Below, piece by piece: positions 1-8,423 of a stretch of 29,622 bases of DNA. The notes below the pieces were generated by a model. That model saw only the letters and a list, made by a program, of their open reading frames with translations. It made no database searches and was not told where the DNA came from. The stretch covers positions 1 through 29,622 of the forward strand of contig NZ_JABEBY010000024.1 of NCBI RefSeq assembly GCF_046719765.1, given 5' to 3'. The position numbers and the translations under genes were made by a program. This DNA comes from Halonotius sp046719765. Its GTDB lineage: Archaea > Halobacteriota > Halobacteria > Halobacteriales > Haloferacaceae. The stretch's first letter is position 1, and each line of letters opens with the position of its first letter.

Positions 1-72
1 ACGCTCGTATCAAGCTACAGCAGCTGTATCCAGTTGAGCCGAGGAACTAGTCAGACCACATCTGAACCTACA
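1..72. repeat. 72-bp inverted repeat, left copy (probable IS end)
   Basis: These 72 bases are the exact reverse complement of 29546-29617. Identity stops sharply at base 72: base 73 does not pair with 29545. The element's outer end reads TGTAGGTTCAGATG when viewed from the right copy. Its interior lies outside the window, to the left of base 1. A sharp boundary plus insertion of the other copy into a gene points to the end of an insertion sequence. The family cannot be named because no transposase of the element is visible. Confidence 0.75.
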
Positions 73-258
73 CTCAGTCGATCACATTGAGAAGTTGTCT
101 GTCTCCGGTAGCGAATGCTGAACCGGTGGTTTCGGTACTTCTCTGAGTGCCGAGGTGCCGGGAACAGGGTCTTCCGGTCTCGGCTGTCGCTGTCGGCGGC
201 GATCTGCCGCCGACGCGGCAGTGTTACCACTCACTACGGTCGCACACTCTGGCGATAG

Positions 259-894
259 CTATCGGAAGAACCGCTCGTCCAGTGCTTGATTCGTTGGTAC
301 AGATCGACGAACCCCAAGCACTGTCCACGCTGCGCGGAGTACCATCTCGCAAAACTCAATGAACGACCACTCCCAGAGGTGGCGGCCGCCGCGTCGCGGC
401 GCCGCCACGTACTTCCAGTGAAGATATTGCCACCTGTTCTGGAGGACGAGACTTACAACAAAAAGCAGCAGCCGCAACCCAGCGTCACGAGGACTAGTCA
501 TAGCGAGGCTCTGCTTGGCCAATCGGTAGCTCGATTCGATGCCAAATCGCTTGCTGTAGTGGTGTCTGTCATCACGTGGTGTGTCGATGAACGGCGCGTC
601 AGCGGCGTGCGAATGCTCGACGCGCTGTCGAAGTGAACGGTATGAAACGTCGGTTTCAGCGTCTAACTGACGAATGCTCGTATTGAACCTGAGCAATGAG
701 TAGAATGCAAACAGGAGCGTCCCGAGGCCGATCTTCGCGTGGGCAAAGATCGTGCTGGTCTTGTCGTTGAATGTACGTCCACAATCCTTACAGCGGTATC
801 GGTGAAATAATCGATAACTGCCGTAGTTGATCACTGATTCACTGCGGCAGTGCGGGTAGTAGAGGCAACCATGCCAGCGAACCTGCTGGAGCAG
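259..894 (-). pseudogene. Composite transposase remnant (IS1595-like N-terminus, IS4-like C-terminus)
   Basis: The open frame runs from a stop at 895-897 to its own stop at 259. The N-terminal part has a zinc-ribbon (a CxxxxPHC pair, then CKDCGRTF) followed by a helix-turn-helix segment, as in haloarchaeal IS1595/ISH4-type transposases. The C-terminal part, from about base 610 down, carries Y-x2-R-x3-E-x6-K (YSKRFGIESSYRLAK). This is the YREK signature of IS4-family DDE transposases. Both pieces are far too short for a complete enzyme and belong to different families, so this looks like a deletion or recombination joint between two dead elements. The first ATG-like start (834) lies after the zinc ribbon, so the original start is lost. 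No activity is expected. Confidence 0.7.
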
Positions 895-1068
895 TTAGCG
901 GCAGCAGCCCCCGAACGAAACACTTCGAATCATAACATACTCGATGACGCAATCGTGTCACCCTTGCCCGCTACGCTTTCATAGCGGCGGCTCTATCCGA
1001 CCAACAACCTGCTTCGTATGAGCGGCCGTCGAAGCAAATGTTAAGTCCAAACAGACAAATATTGCTGC

Positions 1069-2286
1069 ATGTCAGCGTCTTCGTCTACGACACCCACACG
1101 GCCTTCCTCGGCGGTCGTACTGGCTGCTGGCGAGGGTATTCGGCTTCGCCCTTTGACGGCCAACCGACCGAAGCCGATGCTCCCAGCCGGAACACGCCCG
1201 ATCCTTGAACACGTACTCAACGCCCTGATCGACGCCGGTGTCGACGACATCCACCTTGTCGTCGGCTATCAGGCGAACCGCGTCAGATCTCATTTCGGAT
1301 CGACCTACCGCGAGATACCGATCACGTACCACACACAGGATAACCAACTCGGGAGTGGGCATGCCGTGCTGCAGGCGCGGGACGGTCCAGACAAGTCGTT
1401 TCTGCTCGTCAACGGCGACCAGATTATCGACCACCGGATCGTCGAGGCCGTGGGTGACGCCCACGTGGACACGGCGACGATGGCGGTCGTCGAAGGCCCA
1501 GAAGCGGTCGACTACGGCGCGGTCACCCTCGACGGCAACAAAATAACGAATTTGATCGAACAGCCAGCCAGTGGGGAGTTCAGACTGTTCAATGCGGGGG
1601 TCTATGCGTTCACCCAGCAGATCTTCGAGGCAATCGAAACACTGTCGATTGAGAGAGGCGAACTCCCAATCACGGACGCTCTACAAGCACTGATCGATGA
1701 CGAGAACCACACCGTTGCCGGCGTCCGAACCGACCATTTCTGGATGGACGCGACCCATCCGTGGGATCTCCTGTCGCTGTCCCGCGAACTCCTCGGTCGT
1801 GGCTGGGTTGAACCCGCAGCCGACAGCGACGGATGCTATGTCGCTGACACAGCCCACATCCATCCTGATGCAACGCTCGTCGGCCCGGTCGTCGTCGACA
1901 GCGACGCTGTGATCGAAGCCGGCGCGGTCGTCGGCCCATATGCGGCTATCGGATCGAGTTCCACCGTCGGTGCGGGTGCAGTGCTCCACGATGTCGTCGT
2001 CGATACCGACACCACCATCGGCCCCAATACGACCGCAACTGATCTCGTTGTCGGACAGGGGTGTGATATCGGTGCTGGACTCACGGCCGCCGGAAACCCA
2101 ACCGAAGTCGTACTCGACGGAGCGGTGTACAGCGACATCGATCTCAGCGGCGTACTTGCCGACCGAGTCAACATCGGCGGCGGCGCGACGCTCGAACCCG
2201 GGACGCTTGTCGGCCCGGATGCAACCATCGGCGACGGCGTTGTTGCCCGCGGCCGCATCGACGGCGGTAGCGAGGTGGTGCGCTGA
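1069..2286 (+). CDS. glmU: Bifunctional sugar-1-phosphate nucleotidylyltransferase/acetyltransferase (GlmU-like)
   Basis: This 405-aa protein probably makes UDP-GlcNAc from glucosamine-1-phosphate: acetyl transfer, then uridylyl transfer. The N-terminal half (about 15-235) is a nucleotidyltransferase fold with the signature LAAGEGIRLRPLT at 18-30, the PKPMLP loop just after it, and an NGD metal site in LLVNGDQI. The C-terminal half (about 255-400) is a left-handed beta helix of hexapeptide repeats rich in V/I-G-x-G, as in acetyltransferases. The arrangement matches archaeal GlmU-like proteins such as the Methanocaldococcus jannaschii enzyme. Its stop codon overlaps the glmS start (TGATG), so the two genes are almost certainly co-translated. 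A TTAA-type box lies about 25-28 bases before the ATG. A different hexose-1-phosphate substrate cannot be excluded. Confidence 0.9.
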   Translation: MSASSSTTPTRPSSAVVLAAGEGIRLRPLTANRPKPMLPAGTRPILEHVLNALIDAGVDDIHLVVGYQANRVRSHFGSTYREIPITYHTQDNQLGSGHAVLQARDGPDKSFLLVNGDQIIDHRIVEAVGDAHVDTATMAVVEGPEAVDYGAVTLDGNKITNLIEQPASGEFRLFNAGVYAFTQQIFEAIETLSIERGELPITDALQALIDDENHTVAGVRTDHFWMDATHPWDLLSLSRELLGRGWVEPAADSDGCYVADTAHIHPDATLVGPVVVDSDAVIEAGAVVGPYAAIGSSSTVGAGAVLHDVVVDTDTTIGPNTTATDLVVGQGCDIGAGLTAAGNPTEVVLDGAVYSDIDLSGVLADRVNIGGGATLEPGTLVGPDATIGDGVVARGRIDGGSEVVR

Positions 2287-4082
2287 TGTGTGGGATCGTC
2301 GGGTCGATCGGTCGTAGCGACGATACTGTTGACGTGCTGATGGATGGCCTCCGAAGTCTCGAATACCGGGGCTACGATTCAACAGGTATCGCACTCGGCC
2401 CGAAGCTCCAAGTGCTGCGTAAATCCGGCGAGCTCGACGCGCTCACTGAAGTCGTCAACGCAAACGAGCCGACCGGTACCTACGGGATCGGCCACACGCG
2501 CTGGTCGACCCATGGCCCGCCGACCGACCGCAACGCCCATCCGCATACCGACGAAAACGGCCGAGTCGCCGTTGTTCACAACGGCATTATCGAAAACTAC
2601 GCCGAACTCAAAAGCGAACTCGAAGCTCAGGGCGTCACGTTCAGCAGTGACACTGATACCGAGGTCGTTCCCCATCTGATCGCTCAACGACTGGCTGACG
2701 GCGTCGACGCCGAAACCGCCTTTCACGAGACGGTCGACCGTCTTGATGGGAGTTATGCCATCGCCGCCATTATCGACGGCGAAGAGACGATCTACGCCGC
2801 CCGACAGGGCTCACCGCTTGTCGTCGGCGTCGGCGACACCTGTACGTATCTCGCCAGCGACGTGCCGGCGTTCGTCGAACACACGCGGGACGTGATCTAT
2901 CTCGAAGATGGCCAGCGGGTACGCGCCGACGCCGACGGCTACACCGTCTTCGATGACGACCGCGAACCAGTCGAGGTCAGCATCGAAACGGTCTCGTATA
3001 CCGCCGAGGAAACCGGCAAAAGCGGCTACGACCACTACATGCTGAAGGAGATCCACGAACAGCCGACCGCGCTCCGGCAGTGTTTCTCCGGCCGTGCTGA
3101 CGCGCTTGAAGGAACCATCAGCTTAGAAGAGGTCGACGAGATCCCCCAACCGGACGCGGTACAGTTCGTCGCCTGCGGAACCTCCTACCACGCAGCCCTC
3201 TACGGTGCTTCGATCCTCCGGGAGACGGGGGTTCCCGCAGAAGCGTATCTCGCCAGCGAGTACGCGCTGTCGCCGCCGCCACTCTCTCTTGGGACGCTCG
3301 TGGTCGGGATCACACAAAGCGGCGAAACCGCCGACACCCTCGCCGCATTGCGGGATGCCCAGAGCCGCGGTGTCACCACGCTTGCACTCACAAATACCGT
3401 CAACTCGACGGCCGCCCGAGAGTGTGACCACGCAGTTTACATCCGGGCTGGCCCGGAAATCGGCGTCGCTGCGACGAAGACGTTCTCATCGCAGCTCGTT
3501 GGCTGTAACCTATTGGCCGAGGAACTTGTTGATGGGCAGCGTGACCTCCGACCGCTGATTGAGTCGCTTCGGGGGCTTCCGGACGATGTCCAGTCAATTC
3601 TCGATAGCTCCGCCGCAGAGTCACTCGTCGACGACTACGCCGATAGCGACGCCTACTTTTTCATCGGTCGTGGGACGAACGTCGCGGTCGCCCTGGAAGG
3701 CGCGCTCAAATGCAAGGAGATCAGCTACGAACACGCCGAGGGGTTCCCAGCGGGTGAGTTGAAACACGGACCGCTCGCGCTTGTCACACCTGATACGCCG
3801 GTGTTCGCGGTCGTCATCGGTGACGACGAGCGCGCCCAGAAGACGCTTGGCAACATCAAGGAAGTCCAGGCCCGTGGCGCGCCCGTCATCGCCGTCACCG
3901 ATGGGGAGTCCGCAGCCGACGAGATCGCCGACGAGACGCTCATGATCCCGGAGACGAGCGAACGAGCGGCGCCAGTTCTCGCCAATGTCCAACTCCAGCT
4001 GTTTTCGTATCATCTCGCCGATGAACTGGGTCGACCGATCGATAAGCCACGAAATCTCGCGAAAAGCGTGACCGTCGAGTAA
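2286..4082 (+). CDS. glmS: Glutamine--fructose-6-phosphate aminotransferase (isomerising)
   Basis: GlmS converts fructose-6-phosphate and glutamine into glucosamine-6-phosphate and glutamate, the entry step of amino-sugar synthesis. The protein is 598 aa, the usual family length. It starts Met-Cys-Gly-Ile-Val, which leaves Cys2 as the N-terminal nucleophile of the class II glutamine amidotransferase domain (about 2-220). HTRWSTHG and HNGIIENY are typical of that domain. Two SIS sugar-isomerase domains follow (about 285-430 and 460-590), with CGTSYHA and TQSGETADT in the first. The C-terminus PRNLAKSVTVE is the standard catalytic tail. The start overlaps the glmU stop. A phosphoglucosamine mutase (GlmM) is missing from this cluster and must be encoded elsewhere. 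Confidence 0.96.
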   Translation: MCGIVGSIGRSDDTVDVLMDGLRSLEYRGYDSTGIALGPKLQVLRKSGELDALTEVVNANEPTGTYGIGHTRWSTHGPPTDRNAHPHTDENGRVAVVHNGIIENYAELKSELEAQGVTFSSDTDTEVVPHLIAQRLADGVDAETAFHETVDRLDGSYAIAAIIDGEETIYAARQGSPLVVGVGDTCTYLASDVPAFVEHTRDVIYLEDGQRVRADADGYTVFDDDREPVEVSIETVSYTAEETGKSGYDHYMLKEIHEQPTALRQCFSGRADALEGTISLEEVDEIPQPDAVQFVACGTSYHAALYGASILRETGVPAEAYLASEYALSPPPLSLGTLVVGITQSGETADTLAALRDAQSRGVTTLALTNTVNSTAARECDHAVYIRAGPEIGVAATKTFSSQLVGCNLLAEELVDGQRDLRPLIESLRGLPDDVQSILDSSAAESLVDDYADSDAYFFIGRGTNVAVALEGALKCKEISYEHAEGFPAGELKHGPLALVTPDTPVFAVVIGDDERAQKTLGNIKEVQARGAPVIAVTDGESAADEIADETLMIPETSERAAPVLANVQLQLFSYHLADELGRPIDKPRNLAKSVTVE

Positions 4083-4165
4083 TTCAAGAGATCAGCACCA
4101 AGGTGGGATGAGAACGATGGGTGGGAGATGGTAACGACTATTCCTGCTCTCTCACACATTAAACT

Positions 4166-5152
4166 ATGAATATCCTTGTCACCGGCGGAGCCGGCTTCAT
4201 CGGCGGCCACCTCGCAGACTCCTTCGTCGACGCGGGCCACGATGTCACCACACTCGACATCCTGGAACCGTTTTACGATCTCGGACTAAAAGAGCACAAC
4301 ATCGACGTTGCCCGACAACGAGCGACCGAAACCGACGGCAGCTACGAGTTCATCAAGGGCTCAACCACGGACGAAGAACTCGTCGACGAGATCACCGAAG
4401 ACATCGACATCATCTATCACCAAGCCGCTCAAGCCGGCGTTCGGGCGAGCGTTGAGAACCCAAGCAAAGTCACCGAGTACAACATCAATGGCTCCCAAAC
4501 GATCCTCGAAGCCGCCCGCAAACATGACGTAACACGTGTCGTCAACGCCTCGTCGTCATCGGTCTACGGCAAACCCGAGTATCTGCCGTACGACGAGGCC
4601 CACCCGAACGAGCCTGTCTCACCATACGGTGCCTCAAAACTCGCCGTCGAACACTACATGCGGGTCTACAACGAGGTCTACGGGCTTCCAACGGTCTCCC
4701 TCCGCTATTTCACCGTCTATGGCCCGCGTATGCGGCCGAACATGGCGATCAGTAACTTCGTCTCCCGATGTATGCGCGGCGAAACTCCAGAAATCTACGG
4801 CGACGGCACCCAGACACGTGATTTCACCTATATCGCCGATATCGTCGATGCCAACCACAGCCTACTCACAGATGATAGCGCCGACGGTGAAACGATGAAC
4901 ATCGGCTCGACGGACAACATCGACATTACCACGCTCGCGGAGGTTGTCCGCGACGAGATAGATCCAACACTCGACATTAACTATACCGAGGCCCGCGATG
5001 GTGATGCCGAACACACCCACGCAGATATCTCGAAAGCCAACGATTTGATCGGTTACGAGCCGAGCCGTGATATTCGTGAGGGGGTTGGGGAGTTCATCGA
5101 CTGGTACGAACAGAACCGCGAGTGGTACGAACCGCTAGTCGTCAGCTCCTGA
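4166..5152 (+). CDS. NAD-dependent NDP-sugar epimerase (extended SDR; probable UDP-hexose/hexuronate 4-epimerase)
   Basis: This 328-aa extended short-chain dehydrogenase probably interconverts UDP-glucose/galactose or UDP-glucuronate/galacturonate. The NAD-binding GGAGFIGG glycine motif is at 7-14, a Ser-rich catalytic strand (NASSSSVYG) at about 127-135, and the catalytic pair Tyr154-x3-Lys158 lies in SPYGASK. RYFTVYGPRMRPNMA is the usual substrate-side motif. Because aglM (UDP-Glc dehydrogenase) lies close by, a UDP-glucuronate 4-epimerase is attractive, but sequence alone does not fix the substrate. It lies 83 bp after glmS on the same strand and ends one base before the convergent aglF stop, so the two converging genes have no spacer. 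Confidence 0.88.
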   Translation: MNILVTGGAGFIGGHLADSFVDAGHDVTTLDILEPFYDLGLKEHNIDVARQRATETDGSYEFIKGSTTDEELVDEITEDIDIIYHQAAQAGVRASVENPSKVTEYNINGSQTILEAARKHDVTRVVNASSSSVYGKPEYLPYDEAHPNEPVSPYGASKLAVEHYMRVYNEVYGLPTVSLRYFTVYGPRMRPNMAISNFVSRCMRGETPEIYGDGTQTRDFTYIADIVDANHSLLTDDSADGETMNIGSTDNIDITTLAEVVRDEIDPTLDINYTEARDGDAEHTHADISKANDLIGYEPSRDIREGVGEFIDWYEQNREWYEPLVVSS

Positions 5153-5896
5153 TTAATCGTCCGCGGAAACGGATTGATCGGAGTCTGCTGCTTGCAGTCG
5201 CTCTTCAGCCTTATCTCGATCTTCCGGATAGCCAACGTCGATCCGCCAGCCTTCGAGCTCGATAGCATCAATGGTACGACCACTTCGAATCAATAGATCG
5301 ATAGCCTCGCTGATCTCGTATTCGCCGCGGTTCGACGGCTGGACAAGATGGCAGGCGTGGAAGATTTCCGGCGTGAAGGTGTAGAATCCGGTCATCACAA
5401 GGTTCGACGGCGGGTCATCGGGTTTCTCGATGACATCGGTGATCTCACCGTACTTGTTGGTGTCACAAACGCCGTACCGGCTTGCCTCCTCCCACGGTAC
5501 TTCCTCGACGAGGAACGCCGCATCGGCTCGATCCTCGCGCTGGCGACGAACAACGTCCTCAAGATTCGCATTGAAAATGTTGTCGCCGAGCATGAGCATG
5601 AAGTCGTCGTCGATGTGTTCCTCAACGGAAAGCAACGCGTGGGCCAGCCCGTTCTGTTCACGCTGGTGGGTGTAGGTGATCGGCACGCCCTCATACTCGT
5701 CGCCGTAGTGGTCGATGATCCGCTCTTTGAGATAGCCGACAACGACAACGAGTTCGTCGGCACCCAACTCGACAAGTTGGTCGAAACAGTGCGTTAGGAT
5801 GGGTTGGCCGTTGACTTCGACCATTCCCTTCGGTTTGTCTTCGGTCAGCGGCCGAAGACGCGTTCCTTCGCCAGCCGCCAGCACGACTGCTTTCAT
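5153..5896 (-). CDS. aglF: Glucose-1-phosphate uridylyl/thymidylyltransferase (AglF-like)
   Basis: This 247-aa single-domain nucleotidyltransferase would activate glucose-1-phosphate to UDP-glucose (or dTDP-glucose). The signature LAAGEGTRLRPLTEDKPKGM is at 6-25, a metal-binding LGDN at about 97-100, and VIEKPDDPPSN forms the substrate loop. It lacks the beta-helix tail present in the GlmU-like protein upstream. In Haloferax volcanii, AglF supplies UDP-glucose to AglM in S-layer N-glycosylation. The same pairing here (divergent from aglM) supports the name, although RmlA-type specificity is possible. It has a good leaderless promoter. Confidence 0.85.
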   Translation of the reverse strand: MKAVVLAAGEGTRLRPLTEDKPKGMVEVNGQPILTHCFDQLVELGADELVVVVGYLKERIIDHYGDEYEGVPITYTHQREQNGLAHALLSVEEHIDDDFMLMLGDNIFNANLEDVVRRQREDRADAAFLVEEVPWEEASRYGVCDTNKYGEITDVIEKPDDPPSNLVMTGFYTFTPEIFHACHLVQPSNRGEYEISEAIDLLIRSGRTIDAIELEGWRIDVGYPEDRDKAEERLQAADSDQSVSADD

Positions 5897-5922
5897 TGTG
5901 TCCTATCAGACACCGTGCATCT

Positions 5923-5928
5923 GTATAT
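5923..5928 (-). promoter_or_regulatory. TATA box for aglF
   Basis: On the minus strand ATATAC lies about 27-32 bases before the aglF ATG, the right place for an archaeal TATA box driving a leaderless transcript. Confidence 0.6.
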
Positions 5929-6032
5929 CCCTTTTCATCACCGATAATACACAACGAGCACGATAGCACGCGGGCGTCGGCAGAGTTACGTGAACCAAAG
6001 GTTGACTACGGCCGGCGTACAGGTCTCCGCTA

Positions 6033-7325
6033 ATGCGAATCAGTATTATCGGCAGCGGCTACGTCGGCACGACAATCGCCGCGTGTTTCGCCGACTTAGG
6101 CCACGAAGTCGTCAACGTCGATATCGATGAGGAGATTGTTTCGGCGATCAACAGCGGCGAGTCGCCGATCCACGAACCGGGACTCGACGACTTAATTGCC
6201 ACCCATGGCGGCGACACGCTCACCGCAACAACGGCCTACGACGACGTACTCGACACTGAGATCACATTCCTCGCACTGCCGACGCCATCCCGTGAGGACG
6301 GCAGCATCGACACTTCGATCATCGAAGCCGCCGCCGAAACGCTCGGCGAAACGCTACAGGAGAAAATCGACGACCACGTTGTCGTCACAAAAAGCACGGT
6401 CATTCCGACGACAACGAACGAAACGCTTGCTCCGATCCTCGAAGCCGCCTCGGGTAAAACACTTGGCGACGACCTCCACGTCGCAATGAACCCAGAGTTC
6501 CTCCGAGAGGGAACAGCTGTCGAGGACTTCCTCAACCCGGATAAGGTCGTCTTCGGAACCGAGAGCGACACGCCACGCGAAACCCTACATGCCGTCTTCG
6601 AGCCGCTCATCGAGGAAACCAGCGCGCCGGTCGTCGAGACCGGCATCGAGGAAGCCGAAATGATCAAATACGCCAACAACGGCTTTCTCGCAGCGAAGGT
6701 CAGCCTCATCAACGACATCGGGAACATCTGTAAGGAGTACGGCGTCGACGCCTACGAAGTCGCCGACGCAATCGGCCTCGACGATCGCATTAGCGACCGA
6801 TTTCTCCGGAGTGGGCTCGGCTGGGGCGGGAGTTGTTTTCCAAAAGATACTGCTGCAATAAAGTTTGCAGCCCGCCAGCAGGGGTACGAACCGAGTATGC
6901 TTGACGCTGCAACCGAGATCAACGACCGACAGCCGGATCGTCTCCTCTCGCTGCTCGACAGTCATGTCGATGTCGCCGGCAAGCGCGTTGCCGTCCTCGG
7001 ACTCTCGTTCAAGCCCGGCACCGACGATATCCGGAACTCCCGAGCAATTCCGGTGATCGAGGGGCTGAACGAGCGTGGCGCGAACGTCGTCGCCTACGAT
7101 CCGGTCGCAACGGAGAACATGCGCGAGCGGTTCCCTGATATCGAGTACGCCGACTCACCAGAGGCTGCACTCGATGACGCGTCGGCCGCACTCGTCGTCA
7201 CCGACTGGCCGGAGATCGCCGACCTCGACGACGAGTTCGACACCATGGCGACACCGGTCGTTATCGACGGTCGGCATGCTATCGATCGGCGCGACGGGAT
7301 CGTCTATGAAGGGCTGACTTGGTAG
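6033..7325 (+). CDS. aglM: UDP-glucose 6-dehydrogenase (AglM-like)
   Basis: This 430-aa enzyme oxidises UDP-glucose twice to UDP-glucuronate with NAD. The Rossmann motif GSGYVG is at 7-12. NPEFLREG and KYANNGFLAAKVSLINDI mark the dehydrogenase core. The catalytic cysteine is Cys268 in GGSCFPKD. The C-terminal UDP-binding domain contains LGLSFKPGTDDIRNS. Length and motifs are complete, so it should be active. In Haloferax, AglM provides glucuronic acid for the S-layer N-glycan together with AglF; here it is divergent from aglF with a 136-bp shared upstream region. It is the last gene of the glycan block before the accessory DNA. Confidence 0.93.
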   Translation: MRISIIGSGYVGTTIAACFADLGHEVVNVDIDEEIVSAINSGESPIHEPGLDDLIATHGGDTLTATTAYDDVLDTEITFLALPTPSREDGSIDTSIIEAAAETLGETLQEKIDDHVVVTKSTVIPTTTNETLAPILEAASGKTLGDDLHVAMNPEFLREGTAVEDFLNPDKVVFGTESDTPRETLHAVFEPLIEETSAPVVETGIEEAEMIKYANNGFLAAKVSLINDIGNICKEYGVDAYEVADAIGLDDRISDRFLRSGLGWGGSCFPKDTAAIKFAARQQGYEPSMLDAATEINDRQPDRLLSLLDSHVDVAGKRVAVLGLSFKPGTDDIRNSRAIPVIEGLNERGANVVAYDPVATENMRERFPDIEYADSPEAALDDASAALVVTDWPEIADLDDEFDTMATPVVIDGRHAIDRRDGIVYEGLTW

Positions 7326-7468
7326 GAGGGGAACAAGGCGATCTCTGCTGATGTTGGCCAGCCCGCAACCGCACCACAGACATGTTCTGACAGCCTACCG
7401 GCTGTGGGAGAGGTCACGGCGGGACTCGACAGTATGAGATAACACGGGTTTTCATAGAACGATTGGGA

Positions 7469-7678
7469 CTACAACTTAGACATCGAGTGTCTTGAACGAA
7501 GATCTTGAAGCTGTCTGGCAGTGAACGTAGCTGCAGTCATTGACCCGTAAACGAGTCCAATGACGAACAAAATCACCGCAAGCCAAAGCCAAGGAGTCGA
7601 ATCGAAATTTAGCAACAAAAGCCCGGCAATCATAGACAATACGGATCTCGTCGCCCACTTCTTCTGATATGCCGTCAA
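7469..7678 (-). CDS. Small membrane protein, two predicted TM segments
   Basis: This is a 69-aa protein of unknown function. Two hydrophobic stretches, about residues 12-25 (VLSMIAGLLLLNF) and 30-52, could each span a membrane. The tail is basic (RQLQDLRSRH). It starts with TTG overlapping the TGA of the winged-helix gene above by four bases (TTGA), so translation is probably coupled. A small regulator followed by a small membrane protein is a common haloarchaeal pairing. Confidence 0.55.
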   Translation of the reverse strand: MTAYQKKWATRSVLSMIAGLLLLNFDSTPWLWLAVILFVIGLVYGSMTAATFTARQLQDLRSRHSMSKL

Positions 7679-8133
7679 TCGCTCTGGGGTTGGCTCAGCA
7701 ACCTAAATGGTCCAACTGAAACACCCGGATTCGAGTGTGAATTTTCAGCAGTAGACCGTACCGGCGTGACCACCTCGGAAGATGCAACTACTGGTAGATC
7801 TGTGATTGGTGAATCATCAAGCCATAACTCAAGTGGTTCCTTGATTGTGTACGTGTGTTCTCTCCCATCGCGAGAAATGATAATGAACCCGACTGTTTCA
7901 AGCGTTTCAAGCCGTTCTTGAAGAGTTTCGGGGGTAACACTCCAATCCACACAGCGCTGCAGCTCCGACTGAGTAAATGTCGTTGTACCATTTGAATATT
8001 GGATCAACATCTCATGGGCGAGGGTATATTCGTCTGGATCTTTAAGCAGACTTACATTATGATCATTGAGTCGCGCAGCGAGGACTGGAGCTTTCTCCAG
8101 TAGACGATCACGAGAGTCTTGTGCAGAGACCAC
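7675..8133 (-). CDS. Winged-helix transcriptional regulator (ArsR/MarR-like)
   Basis: This protein of about 152 aa has one winged-helix domain (about 35-105). Helices around FTQSELQRCVDWSVTPETLQERLETLETVGFI resemble a DNA-recognition helix, and REHTYTIKEPLE resembles the wing. It probably acts as a local repressor. The C-terminal 50 residues look disordered. A TTG start at 8142 is also possible. I prefer GTG at 8133 because the AT-rich TATA-like stretch at 8160-8169 would then lie at about -28. It forms an operon with the overlapping membrane-protein gene. Confidence 0.6.
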   Translation of the reverse strand: MVSAQDSRDRLLEKAPVLAARLNDHNVSLLKDPDEYTLAHEMLIQYSNGTTTFTQSELQRCVDWSVTPETLQERLETLETVGFIIISRDGREHTYTIKEPLELWLDDSPITDLPVVASSEVVTPVRSTAENSHSNPGVSVGPFRLLSQPQSD

Positions 8134-8298
8134 ATTAACCAATCACCAATAGTCAAATAAAAATATAACTATCCAAATAGCTTCATCGCTTATTCGAGGT
8201 AGTATATATATTTTTCTCAAATTCGAGAGTCAGTTCAGGGATTGCAATTGACGAATTTCAGTTACTCCCACATCCATACCCGCCGTAGGAGCGTGTGG

Positions 8299-8421
8299 AG
8301 TATGCTCAAAATAACGGACGCCCGATGGCGGTGTGATATGCCATCCCAAAATCTCATAGCGAGTGTATCAAACTTACTCGCAGGTGCGCACAGATTCAAA
8401 TTGGCTGAGGAGAACCACTGA
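8299..8421 (+). CDS. Possible small leader ORF before the 782-aa gene
   Basis: A 40-aa ORF ends two bases before the ATG of the next gene. A GAGGAG Shine-Dalgarno-like stretch for that gene (8408-8413) lies inside it, so it could couple translation. No domain is recognised. It may be spurious; it is listed because of the tight spacing. Confidence 0.22.
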   Translation, partial: SMLKITDARWRCDMPSQNLIASVSNLLAGAHRFKLAEENH

Positions 8422-8423
8422 CG

